A stretch of 64,000 nucleotides of DNA from Arthrobacter sp. MAHUQ-56 (GCF_019710585.1 NZ_JAIFZQ010000020.1:714265-778264); one strand, 5' to 3'. Shown: positions 26,541 to 35,397, counted from the first letter of the stretch. Made by a program: numbers and translations. The notes: generated by a model not told the origin, from the letters alone.

Positions 26541-27428
26541 TTAGTAACGGTTGATGGCAGGCAGGCTGGGTGCAGTCTTGATGACAGAACCGGCAGTTGC
26601 CTCCCAAGCCTTTTTGTAGGAGCCGTCCTTTTCGAAGGATTCCAGCTGGTCATTGATCCAGTTGCGGAACTCGGTGTCGCCCTTCTTCAGGCCGATGCCG
26701 TAGGGCTCCTTGGTGAAGGTTTCGTCGGAGGCCAGCTTGAAGGCATCCGGTTCCTTGTCGACGAAACCGGCGAGGATCACGTTGTCCGTGGTCACGGCTT
26801 CAACCTGCTTGTTGCGCAGCGGCTCCAGGCAGGCGGAGTAGGTGGCGGCGGGGACCAGTTCGGCGCCGTACTTGTCCACGATCGTGGCGGCCGGGGTGGA
26901 GCCGGTGACGGAGCAGACCTTCTTGCCCTTGACGTCTTCGGGCTTCTTGATGGTGTCGTTGTCCTTGTTCACCATCAGGGCCTGGCCTGCTTCGTAGTAC
27001 GGGCCGGCGAAGTCGACAACCTGCTTGCGCTTGTCGCTGATGGTGTAGGTAGCGATGACGATGTCCACCTTGCCCTGCTCGATGAAGGGCTCGCGGTTGG
27101 CGGACACGGTCTCGGACCATTCGATCTTGTCTGCGGCGATGCCCAGCTTGGCGGCGATCAGCTTACCGATTTCAACGTCGAAACCGACGGGCTTGCCGTC
27201 CAGGCCCACCTGGCCGAACAGGGGCTGGTCAAACTTGGTGCCGATCTTGATGGTTCCGGCAGAGGAGAGCTTCGCCATGGTGGTGCCTGCAGCGAACGTC
27301 GGCTTCTCGACCGGGCTCGGGTTGCTGGAGCCTCCCGAGTCGCCGCCGCCGCAGGCGCTCAGGGACAGGGCGAGGGCAGCGGTAGCCGCCACGACGAAGG
27401 ACTTCCGCCGGGACATAAATGCCTTCAT
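26541..27428 (-). CDS. gluB: Glutamate-type ABC transporter binding lipoprotein
   Basis: A family 3 extracellular solute-binding protein of 295 residues. The signal peptide (MKAFMSRRKSFVVAATAALALSLSAC, in pieces) carries a lipobox cysteine at C26, then a Gly/Ser linker. Family landmarks are IKIGTKFDQPLFG, GFDVEIGKLIAAKLG, VDIVIATYTISDKRKQVVDFAGPYYEAGQ (segments) and YGIGLKKGD near the C-terminus, which fit glutamate/glutamine-type binders. It lies between the ATPase gene and the permeases in one transcription unit. Confidence 0.93.
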   Translation of the reverse strand: MKAFMSRRKSFVVAATAALALSLSACGGGDSGGSSNPSPVEKPTFAAGTTMAKLSSAGTIKIGTKFDQPLFGQVGLDGKPVGFDVEIGKLIAAKLGIAADKIEWSETVSANREPFIEQGKVDIVIATYTISDKRKQVVDFAGPYYEAGQALMVNKDNDTIKKPEDVKGKKVCSVTGSTPAATIVDKYGAELVPAATYSACLEPLRNKQVEAVTTDNVILAGFVDKEPDAFKLASDETFTKEPYGIGLKKGDTEFRNWINDQLESFEKDGSYKKAWEATAGSVIKTAPSLPAINRY

Positions 27429-27496
27429 GACATTCCTTTCATTGATGGCCGTGGGTTTCCGGCCTGGATGCGAACTGAAGTGTGGTGTTCGGGTGG

Positions 27497-28252
27497 TCAG
27501 TGGGTGAGGAGCTTGGACAGGAAGTCCTTGGCGCGGTCGCTCTTCGGGTTGGTGAAGAACTCCTCGGGAGTGGCGTCCTCGACGATCTGGCCGTCCGCCA
27601 TGAAGACCACGCGGTCCGCGGCCTTGCGGGCGAAGCCCATCTCGTGCGTGACCACGATCATGGTCATGCCCTCCTTGGCGAGCTGGACCATGACATCAAG
27701 GACCTCGTTGATCATTTCGGGGTCCAGGGCGGACGTGGGCTCGTCGAACAGCATGACCTTGGGCTTCATTGCCAGGGCACGGGCGATCGCGACACGCTGC
27801 TGCTGGCCGCCGGAGAGCTGGGCCGGCAGCTTGGGTGCCTGGTGTCCCACGCCGACGCGTTCCAGGAGCGCCATGGCATCCTTCTCCGCGGCGGCCTTGG
27901 AAACACCCTTGACCTTGATGGGGCCCAGTGTCACGTTCTCGAGGATGGTTTTGTGGGCAAACAGGTTGAAGGACTGGAAGACCATTCCGACGTCGGCACG
28001 CAGCTGGGCGAGCTCTTTGCCTTCCTCGGGCAGGACCTTGCCGTCGATGCTGATGGTTCCGCCCTCGATGGTTTCCAGGCGGTTGATGGCCCGGCAGAGG
28101 GTGGACTTACCGGAGCCGGAGGGCCCGATGACCACAACAACCTCGCCCTTGCGGACCTGCAGGTTGATGTCCTTCAAAACGTGCAACTGGCCGTAATGCT
28201 TGTTAACGGCGTTCAGGGAGACGAGAGCATCGCCGGGCACATGAGTAGTCAT
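27497..28252 (-). CDS. gluA: Glutamate-type ABC transporter ATP-binding protein
   Basis: The 251-residue ATPase of the amino-acid importer. Walker [10 protein letters not shown] is at 43-51, the Q-loop in VFQSFNLF, the signature [10 protein letters not shown], Walker [12 protein letters not shown] and the switch histidine in [11 protein letters not shown]. These are hallmarks of the polar amino-acid (GlnQ/HisP) subfamily. I placed the start at the ATG at 28252 ([13 protein letters not shown]), which gives the family length; the frame stays open far upstream but would run under the neighbouring plus-strand gene. It heads the operon. Confidence 0.94.
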   Translation of the reverse strand: MTTHVPGDALVSLNAVNKHYGQLHVLKDINLQVRKGEVVVVIGPSGSGKSTLCRAINRLETIEGGTISIDGKVLPEEGKELAQLRADVGMVFQSFNLFAHKTILENVTLGPIKVKGVSKAAAEKDAMALLERVGVGHQAPKLPAQLSGGQQQRVAIARALAMKPKVMLFDEPTSALDPEMINEVLDVMVQLAKEGMTMIVVTHEMGFARKAADRVVFMADGQIVEDATPEEFFTNPKSDRAKDFLSKLLTH

Positions 28253-28345
28253 AGGAAAGAATCTAGTTGAACAACGCAGCCTTATGACCCCAATCACGCC
28301 AAGTTCCTGCTGATCGTGATTCAAGAGATACCTGGAGTTGGAGGT

Positions 28346-28351
28346 TAGCCT
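28346..28351 (+). promoter_or_regulatory. Candidate -10 for leaderless LOG gene
   Basis: TAGCCT ends 6 nt before the ATG at 28358. It lies in the 105-nt divergent region shared with gluA. Confidence 0.4.
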
Positions 28352-28357
28352 AGGGGA

Positions 28358-29140
28358 ATGAGTATCAATGCAGACCCGGCCAAGAATTCCCAGCCGCGCC
28401 GAAAAGGTCCCCTTGAGCTGCGCCGCAAACAGGCAGCCGTGGAAATGTCGGACCAGCACCTGCTTGATACCAAGGGCCCCGGCCAGTTCGTGCACACCGA
28501 CCCGTGGCGCGTCCTGCGGATCCAAAGCGAATTTGTCGAAGGCTTCGGCGCGCTCGCGGACATCGGAAAAGCGGTCAGCGTGTTCGGCTCCGCCCGCACG
28601 AAACCCGGCAGCACCTACTACGAAATGGGTGTGGAAGTTGGGCGCAAGCTTGCCGAGGCGGGAGTAGCGGTCATCACCGGCGGCGGTCCCGGCTCGATGG
28701 AAGCCGCCAACCGCGGCACCGTCGAAGGCAACGGAGTGTCGGTAGGCCTGGGCATCGAGTTGCCGTTCGAACAGGGCCTGAACCAGTGGGTGGACCTGGG
28801 CATCAACTTCCGCTACTTCTTCGCCCGCAAGACGATGTTCGTCAAGTACGCCCAGGGCTTCATCGTGCTGCCCGGCGGCCTGGGGACACTCGACGAGCTG
28901 TTCGAGGCCATGGTGCTGGTGCAGACGCGGAAGGTCACCTCGTTCCCGATCGTGCTCCTCGGCGTCGACTTCTGGGGACCGATGATCGAATGGATCAAGG
29001 GGACCCTGGTGGCCGAAGGCATGGTTTCGGAAAAGGACCTCGACCTCATCCAGCTTGTCGACGACCCCGCCGAAGCCGTGGACCGCGTCCTGCACGGGGC
29101 CATCACTCCGGCGCTGAACGGCGAGCAGCGGCCGGAGTAG
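28358..29140 (+). CDS. LOG-family Rossmann-fold protein (TIGR00730)
   Basis: A 260-residue lysine-decarboxylase-like fold protein. The two LOG signatures are [13 protein letters not shown] and [12 protein letters not shown], which form the nucleotide-binding and catalytic site of cytokinin riboside 5'-monophosphate phosphoribohydrolases. Such enzymes release a free base from a nucleoside monophosphate; the Mycobacterium relative (Rv1205) has been shown to make cytokinins. True lysine decarboxylase activity is not expected. The N-terminal 50 residues are charged and probably disordered. It is followed by a DivIVA-like gene 31 nt later. Confidence 0.9.
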   Translation: MSINADPAKNSQPRRKGPLELRRKQAAVEMSDQHLLDTKGPGQFVHTDPWRVLRIQSEFVEGFGALADIGKAVSVFGSARTKPGSTYYEMGVEVGRKLAEAGVAVITGGGPGSMEAANRGTVEGNGVSVGLGIELPFEQGLNQWVDLGINFRYFFARKTMFVKYAQGFIVLPGGLGTLDELFEAMVLVQTRKVTSFPIVLLGVDFWGPMIEWIKGTLVAEGMVSEKDLDLIQLVDDPAEAVDRVLHGAITPALNGEQRPE

Positions 29141-29171
29141 GCGGAGGGGTCCGGTCTGGCACGATGGAACC

Positions 29172-29609
29172 GTGAGTTTCTTTCTGGTATTCCTCGCCGT
29201 GGTCCTGGTCGCGGCGGTCCTTTGGGCCGGCTTGGGCCGGCGGTCCCGCAAGGAGGGCGGTGCGCCGCTGCCCGTGCTGCTGGACGGCGGCTTCGAAGAG
29301 CCCCCTGCCAACCTGCCTCCCGTGCTGCTGCCGGCGCATGCCGGCCCGGAGGACGTCAACCGGGTGCGCTTTTCGCTCGGCCTGCGCGGATACCGGATGG
29401 ACCAGGTGGACCAGGTACTGGATGAGCTGCGGGACCAACTGGCCGCCAGGGACGCCGAAATTGCTCAGTTGCGCGGGCAGGTGGCGGCGCTGCGGACGGC
29501 GTCCGACGGCGGGGCGGCCACGGGTGAAGGGCCTGCCCAGGAGCGAATTTCCGAAGGTCCTGCCGCGGACGGGCGCGAAGGCGCACCTGCGCGGAAGGGC
29601 GGACAGTGA
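29172..29609 (+). CDS. DivIVA-domain membrane protein
   Basis: A 145-residue protein with one N-terminal membrane segment (residues 2-20) and a basic stretch (RRSRK). Residues about 62-100 read [40 protein letters not shown] in segments, which is the DivIVA N-terminal domain pattern (FslvlRGYdmdqVD) followed by a short coiled coil. The tail is Gly/Ala/Glu-rich and probably disordered. The position matches Rv1209 in mycobacteria. It may help place cell-envelope enzymes, but that is inference. The stop overlaps the start of the next gene as GTGA. Confidence 0.85.
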   Translation: MSFFLVFLAVVLVAAVLWAGLGRRSRKEGGAPLPVLLDGGFEEPPANLPPVLLPAHAGPEDVNRVRFSLGLRGYRMDQVDQVLDELRDQLAARDAEIAQLRGQVAALRTASDGGAATGEGPAQERISEGPAADGREGAPARKGGQ

Positions 29610-30865
29610 GCACGGTGACGCGGCGCCGGGCACCCCTGGCATCCGCCTCGGCGCTGGCCCAGCGGATGGCATCGGCTGTCCGCGGCTGGCCGTGGTGGCT
29701 GCAGGTCACCGCCGTCTATGGCAGCGCCCGCCTGGCCAGCGCCTTCATCTTCATGGCCGCGGCCCTGCACCAGGGCGTCAACCCGTGGTTCGCGCCGAAG
29801 CCGGACTACTGGAACTTCATCAACATCTGGGACGCCCGCTGGTACGGGCAGGTCATCGCCGGCGGCTATCCGTCGGTCCTGCCCACGGATGCTGCCGGCA
29901 ATGTCCAGGAGAACACGTGGGCGTTCTACCCCCTCTTCCCGGCTCTGGCCGGCGGACTGAGCAGCCTCACCGGGTTGAAGCCGGCCGCCTCGCTGACACT
30001 CATCGCCATGCTGGCCGGCTGGGGCGCCGCGCTTGCGGTGTACGCGCTCTTTCGATGCAAAGCCGCGCACGGGCCCGCGATGTGGGGGGTGGCGTTCTTC
30101 GCGACCTTCCCGGTCTCGGCCGTCCTGCAGGTTCCGTACGCCGAGCCGTTGTCGCTCCTGCTCCTGGCAGCGGCGCTGCTGCTGGTGCTGCGGCGGCAAT
30201 ACCTGTGGGCCATCCCCGTTGTGGTCCTCCTGTGCCTTTCCCGGCCGGTGGGCGTTCCCTTTGCTGCCTGCCTGGGCCTGCTGCTGGTGATCCGTGGCGT
30301 CGCGCGGTTCAGGGGCGGGCGGCAAAGCGCTACCGGCGAAGAAACCCATTCCCTCGCGGACCTGGCGGCGCTGGCCGGGCTTACTGCCGTCGCGGGTCTG
30401 TCAGCCCTGGCGTGGCCGGCGGCGGCGTGGGCTGCCACCGGTGACCCGCTCGCCTACACCAAGACTGAAACCGTATGGCGCGGCCACGACCTGGTGCCGT
30501 TCAAGCCCTGGTTCGACGCCGGCGTCGACCTCTTCGGCCCCGTGCTGGGCATCCTGGCGCCCCTGGTTTTCGCTGGCCTCTTCATGGCGCTGCTGTTCGT
30601 GCCGCCGGTGGTGCGGCTCGGCGTCGAACTGCGGATCTGGTGCGCCTGCTACATGGGCTACCTGCTGGTGTTCCTGCACCCGCAGACCAGCACGTTCAGG
30701 ATGCTCCTGCCACTGTTTCCGCTGGCACTGGGCGCGGCGCTGCTCTCCCGGTCCAGGGCGTACCGGGGGGCCGTGGTCAGCATGTTCCTGCTGCTGCAGA
30801 TCGTCTGGATCGTGTGGTTGTGGGCGTGGGCGCAGCTGCCCGGCGGAGGGGACTATCCGCCCTAG
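29606..30865 (+). CDS. PIG-V-like mannosyltransferase family membrane protein
   Basis: A 419-residue polytopic protein with about 9-10 membrane helices. The first external loop has NIWDARWYGQVIAGGYP, the WDxxWY pattern of the PIG-V/GPI mannosyltransferase group of GT-C enzymes, followed by AFYPLFP. Other landmarks are YAEPLSLLLLAAALLL and HPQTSTFRMLLPLFPL. Such enzymes use polyprenyl-linked sugars on the outer face of the membrane. The acceptor is unknown; assembly of lipomannan-like glycolipids is plausible. It is translationally coupled to the DivIVA-like gene upstream. Confidence 0.8.
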   Translation: MSTVTRRRAPLASASALAQRMASAVRGWPWWLQVTAVYGSARLASAFIFMAAALHQGVNPWFAPKPDYWNFINIWDARWYGQVIAGGYPSVLPTDAAGNVQENTWAFYPLFPALAGGLSSLTGLKPAASLTLIAMLAGWGAALAVYALFRCKAAHGPAMWGVAFFATFPVSAVLQVPYAEPLSLLLLAAALLLVLRRQYLWAIPVVVLLCLSRPVGVPFAACLGLLLVIRGVARFRGGRQSATGEETHSLADLAALAGLTAVAGLSALAWPAAAWAATGDPLAYTKTETVWRGHDLVPFKPWFDAGVDLFGPVLGILAPLVFAGLFMALLFVPPVVRLGVELRIWCACYMGYLLVFLHPQTSTFRMLLPLFPLALGAALLSRSRAYRGAVVSMFLLLQIVWIVWLWAWAQLPGGGDYPP

Positions 30866-31097
30866 AAAAGGAAGCTTCGGTGCAGGTCAGGCGGGGAATT
30901 ACGGCTTGCCGGAAATGTCCATCGATTAGCTACGCGCGGGTAATTCCGGGATAATGATAGGTAAGCAAGGACATAAGCATTCAGAAAACGCGCAGCCTTG
31001 GCGGTGGGAATCCACCCCGCCATCGCAGCCTGATCGACATGCGGACGCAGCCCGCCCGGGCTGATTAGTCCTGGGACACAATGGAGGGAAATTCCTC
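30866..31097 (+). other. Structured leader region upstream of the DUF3117 gene
   Basis: A 232-nt gap with several paired elements. GGAATTAC at 30895-30902 is inverted at 30940-30947. A bulged hairpin lies near 31007-31030, and a GC hairpin near 31049-31062. A GATAAT hexamer at 30950-30955 and CACAAT at 31077-31082 are possible -10 elements. A 24-codon GTG frame at 30880-30954 with an AAAAGGAAG ribosome site encodes a CxxC-containing peptide, but nothing else supports it as a gene. Confidence 0.3.
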
Positions 31098-31265
31098 ATG
31101 GCGGCGATGAAACCACGCACCGGCGACGGCCCTATGGAAGTCACCAAGGAGGGCCGCAGCCTGATCATGCGCGTCCCGCTCGAAGGCGGCGGGCGCCTTG
31201 TGGTCGAACTGAACGCTGCCGAGGCAGCCAACCTGAAGGACTGCCTGGTAGGCGTCACCGAGTAA
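31098..31265 (+). CDS. DUF3117 protein, 55 residues
   Basis: A very small protein that starts MAAMKPRTGDGPMEVTKEGR and ends in AANLKDCLVGVTE. This is the DUF3117 pattern found in nearly all actinobacteria (Rv1211 in mycobacteria). Function is unknown. The middle LIMRVPLEGGGRLVVELN looks like two beta strands, and the end is a helix. AGGGA lies 10-14 nt before the ATG. It is preceded by a long structured gap and is convergent with the O-methyltransferase gene through a strong hairpin. Confidence 0.92.
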   Translation: MAAMKPRTGDGPMEVTKEGRSLIMRVPLEGGGRLVVELNAAEAANLKDCLVGVTE

Positions 31266-31272
31266 CTGTGCC

Positions 31273-31308
31273 GGACAGGGCCTGCAGCTGGCGCTGCGGG
31301 CCCTGTCC
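31273..31308. terminator. Bidirectional terminator after the DUF3117 gene
   Basis: A 10-bp outer stem (31273-31282 with 31299-31308) encloses an inner 5-bp GCAGC/GCTGC stem, followed on the plus strand by TGTTTCC. Confidence 0.7.
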
Positions 31309-31322
31309 TGTTTCCGGCGCGC

Positions 31323-31955
31323 CTACTTCTTGACGGCCACCAGCAGGCCGTCACCGGTGGGCAGCATTGCCGACGCCAGCCGCTCGTCGTCGCGGATTGC
31401 CTTGCCAACCTGCCGCAGGGTTACCGTATTGGGCTCGCGTCCCGCCGGGTTGGCCACCTTGTCCTTGTCCAGCGCGTCATTGATGACCAGCAGCCCCGAA
31501 CGCTTGAGCAGGCGGATGGCCTGCTCCACGTAGCCGGGCAGTCCGGGCTTGTCCGCGTCGATGAAGACGAGGTCGTAGGCGCTGTCGGTGAGCCGCGGCA
31601 GGACGTCCCCGGCGCGCCCGGAAATGGTGCGGGTCCGGTTGGCCGGGCTGCCGGCCTCGGCGAACGCCTCACGCGCCGCGCGCAGGTGCTCCACGTCCAC
31701 GTCGATGGTGGTCAGGACAGCCTGGGGGCCAAGTCCCCGCAGGAGGCACACGCCGGACACCCCGGCGCCGGTGCCGATTTCGACGGCGGTCTGGGCCTTG
31801 GACGCCGCCGCGAGGACCGTGAGGACGGCGCCCACGCCGGGACTGATGGCACTGACACCCAGTTCAAAGGAGCGCTCCCTGGCCCGGAGCATGACCTCAT
31901 CCTCAGCGGGCAGATCTTCTGCATAGGACCAGCTGCTGGACTTGTCGGCGCTCAT
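31323..31955 (-). CDS. SAM-dependent O-methyltransferase
   Basis: A class I methyltransferase of 210 residues related to the catechol/caffeoyl-CoA O-methyltransferase group. The SAM-binding motif is VEIGTGAGVSGVCLL, the acidic end of strand 2 is TIDVDVEHL, and the metal/active-site block is VFIDADKPGLPGYVEQA followed by GLLVINDALDKDKVANPAGR in segments. These fit a divalent-metal-dependent enzyme. The position beside sigE matches Rv1220c in mycobacteria. The methyl acceptor is unknown. It is divergent from sigE. Confidence 0.9.
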   Translation of the reverse strand: MSADKSSSWSYAEDLPAEDEVMLRARERSFELGVSAISPGVGAVLTVLAAASKAQTAVEIGTGAGVSGVCLLRGLGPQAVLTTIDVDVEHLRAAREAFAEAGSPANRTRTISGRAGDVLPRLTDSAYDLVFIDADKPGLPGYVEQAIRLLKRSGLLVINDALDKDKVANPAGREPNTVTLRQVGKAIRDDERLASAMLPTGDGLLVAVKK

Positions 31956-32086
31956 GAATCATCGCTTTCTGGGCGGAAGGGGGGAGTGTCTCCCCAAGCC
32001 TACTGTGTCCGGGCGGGCCCACCGTGGAAGCAGCCGTTGCGCCCAAGGCTGAAGTTTGCGCGCAGTCAGGAAATTCCCAGCCAAGT

Positions 32087-32092
32087 TTGACA
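32087..32092 (+). promoter_or_regulatory. Possible -35 element upstream of sigE
   Basis: TTGACA lies 93 nt before the sigE ATG in an AT-richer stretch. A matching -10 at ideal spacing is not obvious, and an ECF-type GGAA element at 32069 is an alternative. Confidence 0.25.
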
Positions 32093-32184
32093 TGATAAAT
32101 ATCCGCTCATCCAAAAGGTGACCGGCGCCGAATCAGAGATGTCAACAGTATCCGGGCGTTAGCATTCCACGAGGGGAGTGGACG

Positions 32185-32799
32185 ATGTCATCTTCAGTTG
32201 TGGCACCTGTCCCTGTAGTAAACAATCCCGACGATGAGTGGGTCCGCCCCACCTGGGAAGAAGTGGTCACCAACCATTCGGCGAAGGTCTACCGGCTGGC
32301 TTACCGCCTGACCGGAAACAAGTTCGACGCCGAGGACCTCACCCAGGAGGTTTTCGTCCGCGTCTTCCGGTCACTGGAGAACTTCAAGCCCGGAACGCTC
32401 GACGGCTGGCTGCACCGGATCACCACCAACCTCTTCCTTGACCAGGCGCGCCGCAGGACCCGCATCCGCTTCGATGCCCTTGCCGAGGACGCCGAGTCCC
32501 GGCTGCCCGGCCGTGAGCCCGGACCTGAGCAGAGCTTTGAGCTGAACAACCTTGACCTGGACGTCCAGGCGGCACTGGAGGAGCTGCCGCCGGACTTCCG
32601 GGCCGCTGTGGTGCTGTGCGACCTGGAGGGGCTGTCCTACGACGAGGTGGCCGAGGCCCTGGGCGTCAAGCTCGGGACGGTCCGCTCCCGCATCCACCGC
32701 GGGCGGACCATGCTCCGGGAAAAGCTCGCCCACCGGGACCCCCGCCCGCAGCAGACCCGCCGCAAGCTCTCGATGCCGCGCATCGCCGGGATCCTCTGA
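32185..32799 (+). CDS. sigE: ECF RNA polymerase sigma factor SigE
   Basis: A 204-residue extracytoplasmic-function sigma factor. Region 2 (about 30-100) includes [35 protein letters not shown] in segments, and region 4 (about 132-185) reads [44 protein letters not shown], also in segments. Together with the adjacent zinc anti-sigma gene and tatB, this matches the mycobacterial sigE locus, which answers envelope and oxidative stress. The ATG is preceded by GAGGGGAG. The anti-sigma gene begins 7 nt after its stop. Confidence 0.94.
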   Translation: MSSSVVAPVPVVNNPDDEWVRPTWEEVVTNHSAKVYRLAYRLTGNKFDAEDLTQEVFVRVFRSLENFKPGTLDGWLHRITTNLFLDQARRRTRIRFDALAEDAESRLPGREPGPEQSFELNNLDLDVQAALEELPPDFRAAVVLCDLEGLSYDEVAEALGVKLGTVRSRIHRGRTMLREKLAHRDPRPQQTRRKLSMPRIAGIL

Positions 32800-32806
32800 T
32801 CGGCGC

Positions 32807-33673
32807 ATGAAGCCCCAGTTCCCCTTCGGCGGCAGGCACCAGCGCACCAGCAGCCACCTCGAGGCGTGCCACGAATGTGCCGCCACGGTGCGCCGGGAAC
32901 GGCAATACCTGGAACGCCTCCGCGAGGCTCCCATTCCGCCGGCCAGCCAGGACCTGACCGAGCGGCTGCTCTCCCGCACCTCAGAACTCGCCGCCCAGGC
33001 ACCTCTTCCGGCCCATGCCGGCGGACCCTCCCGTACTGCTGCCCGGGCACTGGCCATGGCCACCGGCGGAACGGTTGCGGCGGCCGGAGTGCTCGCGGTC
33101 GGGGCTTTCGCCGCAGCGGGCGATCCCCTGGCCGCCAACGCCGCGGGAAGCACAGCCGCTTTCTCCCATGTCTCGTCGCAAACGCCCGCGGACGGCAGGA
33201 CCTTGAATGCCGAGCAGGTGGGCCGGCTGCGCTCCGAGGGGTGGGCGTGCCCCGAACTGGAAGCCATGGGGTTCCACCTGGAGGCAGCCAGGGCGCTGGT
33301 GGTTGAGGGCCAGCCCGCTGTAGAGCTGCGCCTCGGTGACGGCTTCCACCATGCAACCATCACCGAACAGCACTCCGTCAGCCCCGGGGCGGCGGCTCCT
33401 GAGAGCAGTGCCGACGGCGGGCTCCTGCAGGTCTGGGGCACCTCGCCCTGGTCTGCAACCTACCGGGCGGCCGGCCGGACCTTCACCTACCGCTCGGACC
33501 TTCCGGCGGACCAGGCCGACGACGCCGTTCCCATTCTTCGGCGCCTGGCCGAGACGGCCTCGGAAGGCGTCGACGCGTCCATTCAGCAGGCACCATCCGG
33601 GACGCCGGAGGAACCCCTGGAAATGCGGCTGGAACGCGGCGTCAACAAGATCGCGGGGCTGTTCGCCCCGTGA
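32807..33673 (+). CDS. Zinc-binding anti-sigma factor (RseA-like)
   Basis: The likely partner of SigE, 288 residues. The N-terminus has the HxxxCxxC motif of zinc anti-sigma factors: H17, C21 and C24 (SHLEACHEC). One membrane segment follows at about 79-105 (ALAMATGGTVAAAGVLAVGAF in segments), then an external domain of about 180 residues. The ATG at 32807, 7 nt after sigE, gives the family N-terminus; the frame is open further up inside sigE but would add unrelated sequence. Release of SigE could occur by zinc-thiol oxidation or proteolysis, by analogy. The large exported domain suggests sensing outside the membrane. Confidence 0.85.
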   Translation: MKPQFPFGGRHQRTSSHLEACHECAATVRRERQYLERLREAPIPPASQDLTERLLSRTSELAAQAPLPAHAGGPSRTAARALAMATGGTVAAAGVLAVGAFAAAGDPLAANAAGSTAAFSHVSSQTPADGRTLNAEQVGRLRSEGWACPELEAMGFHLEAARALVVEGQPAVELRLGDGFHHATITEQHSVSPGAAAPESSADGGLLQVWGTSPWSATYRAAGRTFTYRSDLPADQADDAVPILRRLAETASEGVDASIQQAPSGTPEEPLEMRLERGVNKIAGLFAP

Positions 33674-33729
33674 CGCAGACTGTTTCCCCGCCGTCCGGGC
33701 GGGAATCGTCGCTGGCAGCCCGGAGAGGG

Positions 33730-33735
33730 TAATCT
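33730..33735 (+). promoter_or_regulatory. Candidate -10 for leaderless tatB
   Basis: TAATCT ends 7 nt before the tatB GTG at 33743. A purine-rich GGAGAGGG also lies about 13 nt upstream of the start. Confidence 0.35.
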
Positions 33736-33742
33736 TCCTAAA

Positions 33743-34144
33743 GTGTTTGGTATCAACGGCCCGGAGTTTATCCTTCTGCTGATCATCGGTGTGCTGGTGA
33801 TCGGCCCCCAGCGCCTGCCCGAATATACCCAAAAGCTGGCGAACCTGGTCAAGGAACTCCGCCGCATGGCCTCCGGCGCCCGCGAGCAGATCAAAGAAGA
33901 AGTGGGCATCGACATCGATGATGTCGACTGGAAGAAGTACGATCCCCGCCAGTACGATCCCCGGCGCATCATCAAGGAAGCGCTGCTCGACGACGACACC
34001 AAGCCCGTCAGCGCCAATGCCCCCGCCGCGGTGGCAGCAGTCTCCGGTGCGGCCGCCGTCGCCGGCACTCCCGCCCGGCCCGAACGGGTAGTGGAGCGGC
34101 TCCCCGCGGGCGAAGCCGCGCCGTTCGACACCGAAGCCACCTAG
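33743..34144 (+). CDS. tatB: Sec-independent (Tat) translocase protein TatB
   Basis: A 133-residue TatA/B-type protein. It begins MFGINGPEFILLLIIGVLVIGPQRLPEY (segments): a short outside N-terminus, one membrane helix at about 7-22, the GP hinge and an amphipathic helix. The Glu at position 8 next to the helix favours TatB over TatA. A charged region (DDVDWKKYDPRQYDPRR) follows, then an Ala/Pro tail. It recognises twin-arginine signal peptides with TatC, which is not in this window. In mycobacteria htrA lies between the anti-sigma gene and tatB; here they are adjacent. Confidence 0.93.
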   Translation: MFGINGPEFILLLIIGVLVIGPQRLPEYTQKLANLVKELRRMASGAREQIKEEVGIDIDDVDWKKYDPRQYDPRRIIKEALLDDDTKPVSANAPAAVAAVSGAAAVAGTPARPERVVERLPAGEAAPFDTEAT

Positions 34145-34148
34145 GGCT

Positions 34149-34189
34149 CCGCACCGGAATGCCCGCAGGCGCCACGGCGCGGTGCGGGC
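34149..34189. terminator. Hairpin between tatB and mrp
   Basis: Overlapping GC stems (34149-34156 with 34080s-type alternative pairing at 34180-34187, and 34161-34167 with 34183-34189) lie between the convergent stops. Confidence 0.5.
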
Positions 34190-34204
34190 CAGCCGGGGTA
34201 CGGC

Positions 34205-35362
34205 TCAGCGGGGCTGCAGGCCCAGTTTCATGCCGGCGAGCCCGCGTGGTGTCGTGGCCAGGCGGCCGGCAATCTCCGCGAGTGCCGCTGCTGCGGGCGT
34301 ACCCGGCTGGCCCAGCACGATCGGAACTCCGGTGTCTCCGCCTTCCCGGAGCTGGATGTCCAGCGGAATTTGGCCCAGCAGCGGCACGTCGGTGCCCACG
34401 GTGGCGGTCAGCCTCTCGGCCAGGACTTCACCGCCGCCGCTGCCGAACAACTCCATCCGCCCGCCGTCGGGCAGCTCCAGGTAGGACATGTTCTCAATGA
34501 CGCCTGCCAGCTTCTGGCCCGTCTGGGTGGCGATGGCACCGGCGCGCTCGGCTACGTCCGCGGCCGCGGCCTGGGGCGTGGTGACCACCAGGATTTCAGC
34601 GCCCGGGAGCAGCTGGGCGACGGAAATGGCAATGTCGCCGGTACCCGGCGGCAGGTCCAGGAACAGGGCGTCGAGGTCGCCGAAGTAGACGTCGGTCAGG
34701 AACTGTTCCAGGGCACGGTGCAGCATGGGACCGCGCCACGCCACGGGCTGGTTGCCGGTGACGAACATGCCGATGGAGATGACCTTCACACCGTAGGCAA
34801 CGGGCGGAAGGATCATGTCGTCCACCTGCGTGGGCGCCTGGGTGATTCCCATCAGCGCCGGGACGGAGAATCCGTAGACATCGGCGTCCACTATGCCAAC
34901 GCGGAGACCCTGCGCCGCCAGTGCAGAGGCCAGGTTGACGGTGACCGAGGACTTTCCCACCCCGCCCTTGCCGCTGGCCACGGCGTACACCTTGGTCAGT
35001 GAGCCCGGCTGGTTGAAGGGGATGGTGCGCTGGGCTCCGGCTCCGCGGAGCTTCTCCTTGAGGGCGTCCCGCTGGGCCTGGTCCATTACCTTGAGCTCGA
35101 CGTCGACGGCGGTCACGCCAGGGACGGCGGACAGTGCCTTTTCGGAATCGGCGGTGATGGTGTCCCGCAGCGGGCATCCGGCGATGGTGAGCAGCACAGC
35201 CAGGGCGACCCGGCCGTCGTCGGACACCTGCACGGAGTCCACCATGCCAAGCTCGGTGATCGGGCGGCGGAGCTCGGGGTCGATGACCGTGGCCAAGGCA
35301 GCATTGACTGCCTGCGCCAGCGGGGATCCGGAGGGCATCGGAGTATCCAGGGGGGAGCTCAT
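34205..35362 (-). CDS. mrp: Mrp/ApbC-family iron-sulfur carrier ATPase
   Basis: A 385-residue protein with an N-terminal MIP18/DUF59 domain (about 14-95, including a GCPL cysteine) and a C-terminal ParA/MinD-type P-loop ATPase. The deviant Walker A is SGKGGVGKSS, Walker B region DALFLDLPPGTGD, followed by VVTTPQAAAADVAERA. Such proteins bind and transfer Fe-S clusters. The usual CxxC after ENMSY is missing: the sequence reads ENMSYLELPDGG. Gene position matches Rv1229c. It heads no obvious operon and is convergent with tatB. Confidence 0.92.
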   Translation of the reverse strand: MSSPLDTPMPSGSPLAQAVNAALATVIDPELRRPITELGMVDSVQVSDDGRVALAVLLTIAGCPLRDTITADSEKALSAVPGVTAVDVELKVMDQAQRDALKEKLRGAGAQRTIPFNQPGSLTKVYAVASGKGGVGKSSVTVNLASALAAQGLRVGIVDADVYGFSVPALMGITQAPTQVDDMILPPVAYGVKVISIGMFVTGNQPVAWRGPMLHRALEQFLTDVYFGDLDALFLDLPPGTGDIAISVAQLLPGAEILVVTTPQAAAADVAERAGAIATQTGQKLAGVIENMSYLELPDGGRMELFGSGGGEVLAERLTATVGTDVPLLGQIPLDIQLREGGDTGVPIVLGQPGTPAAAALAEIAGRLATTPRGLAGMKLGLQPR

Positions 35363-35397
35363 GGGCTGGGAACCGGCTTTCGTGCAGGTGCTGGGGG

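Noticed and set aside
25770..28196. Very long open frame opposite gluABCD
   Set aside because: It spans four recognised genes and their gaps, including a hairpin, with no start signal.
30880..30954. 24-codon frame with a CxxC and a ribosome-like site
   Set aside because: Too short to judge by composition and without conservation data; kept only as part of the leader description.
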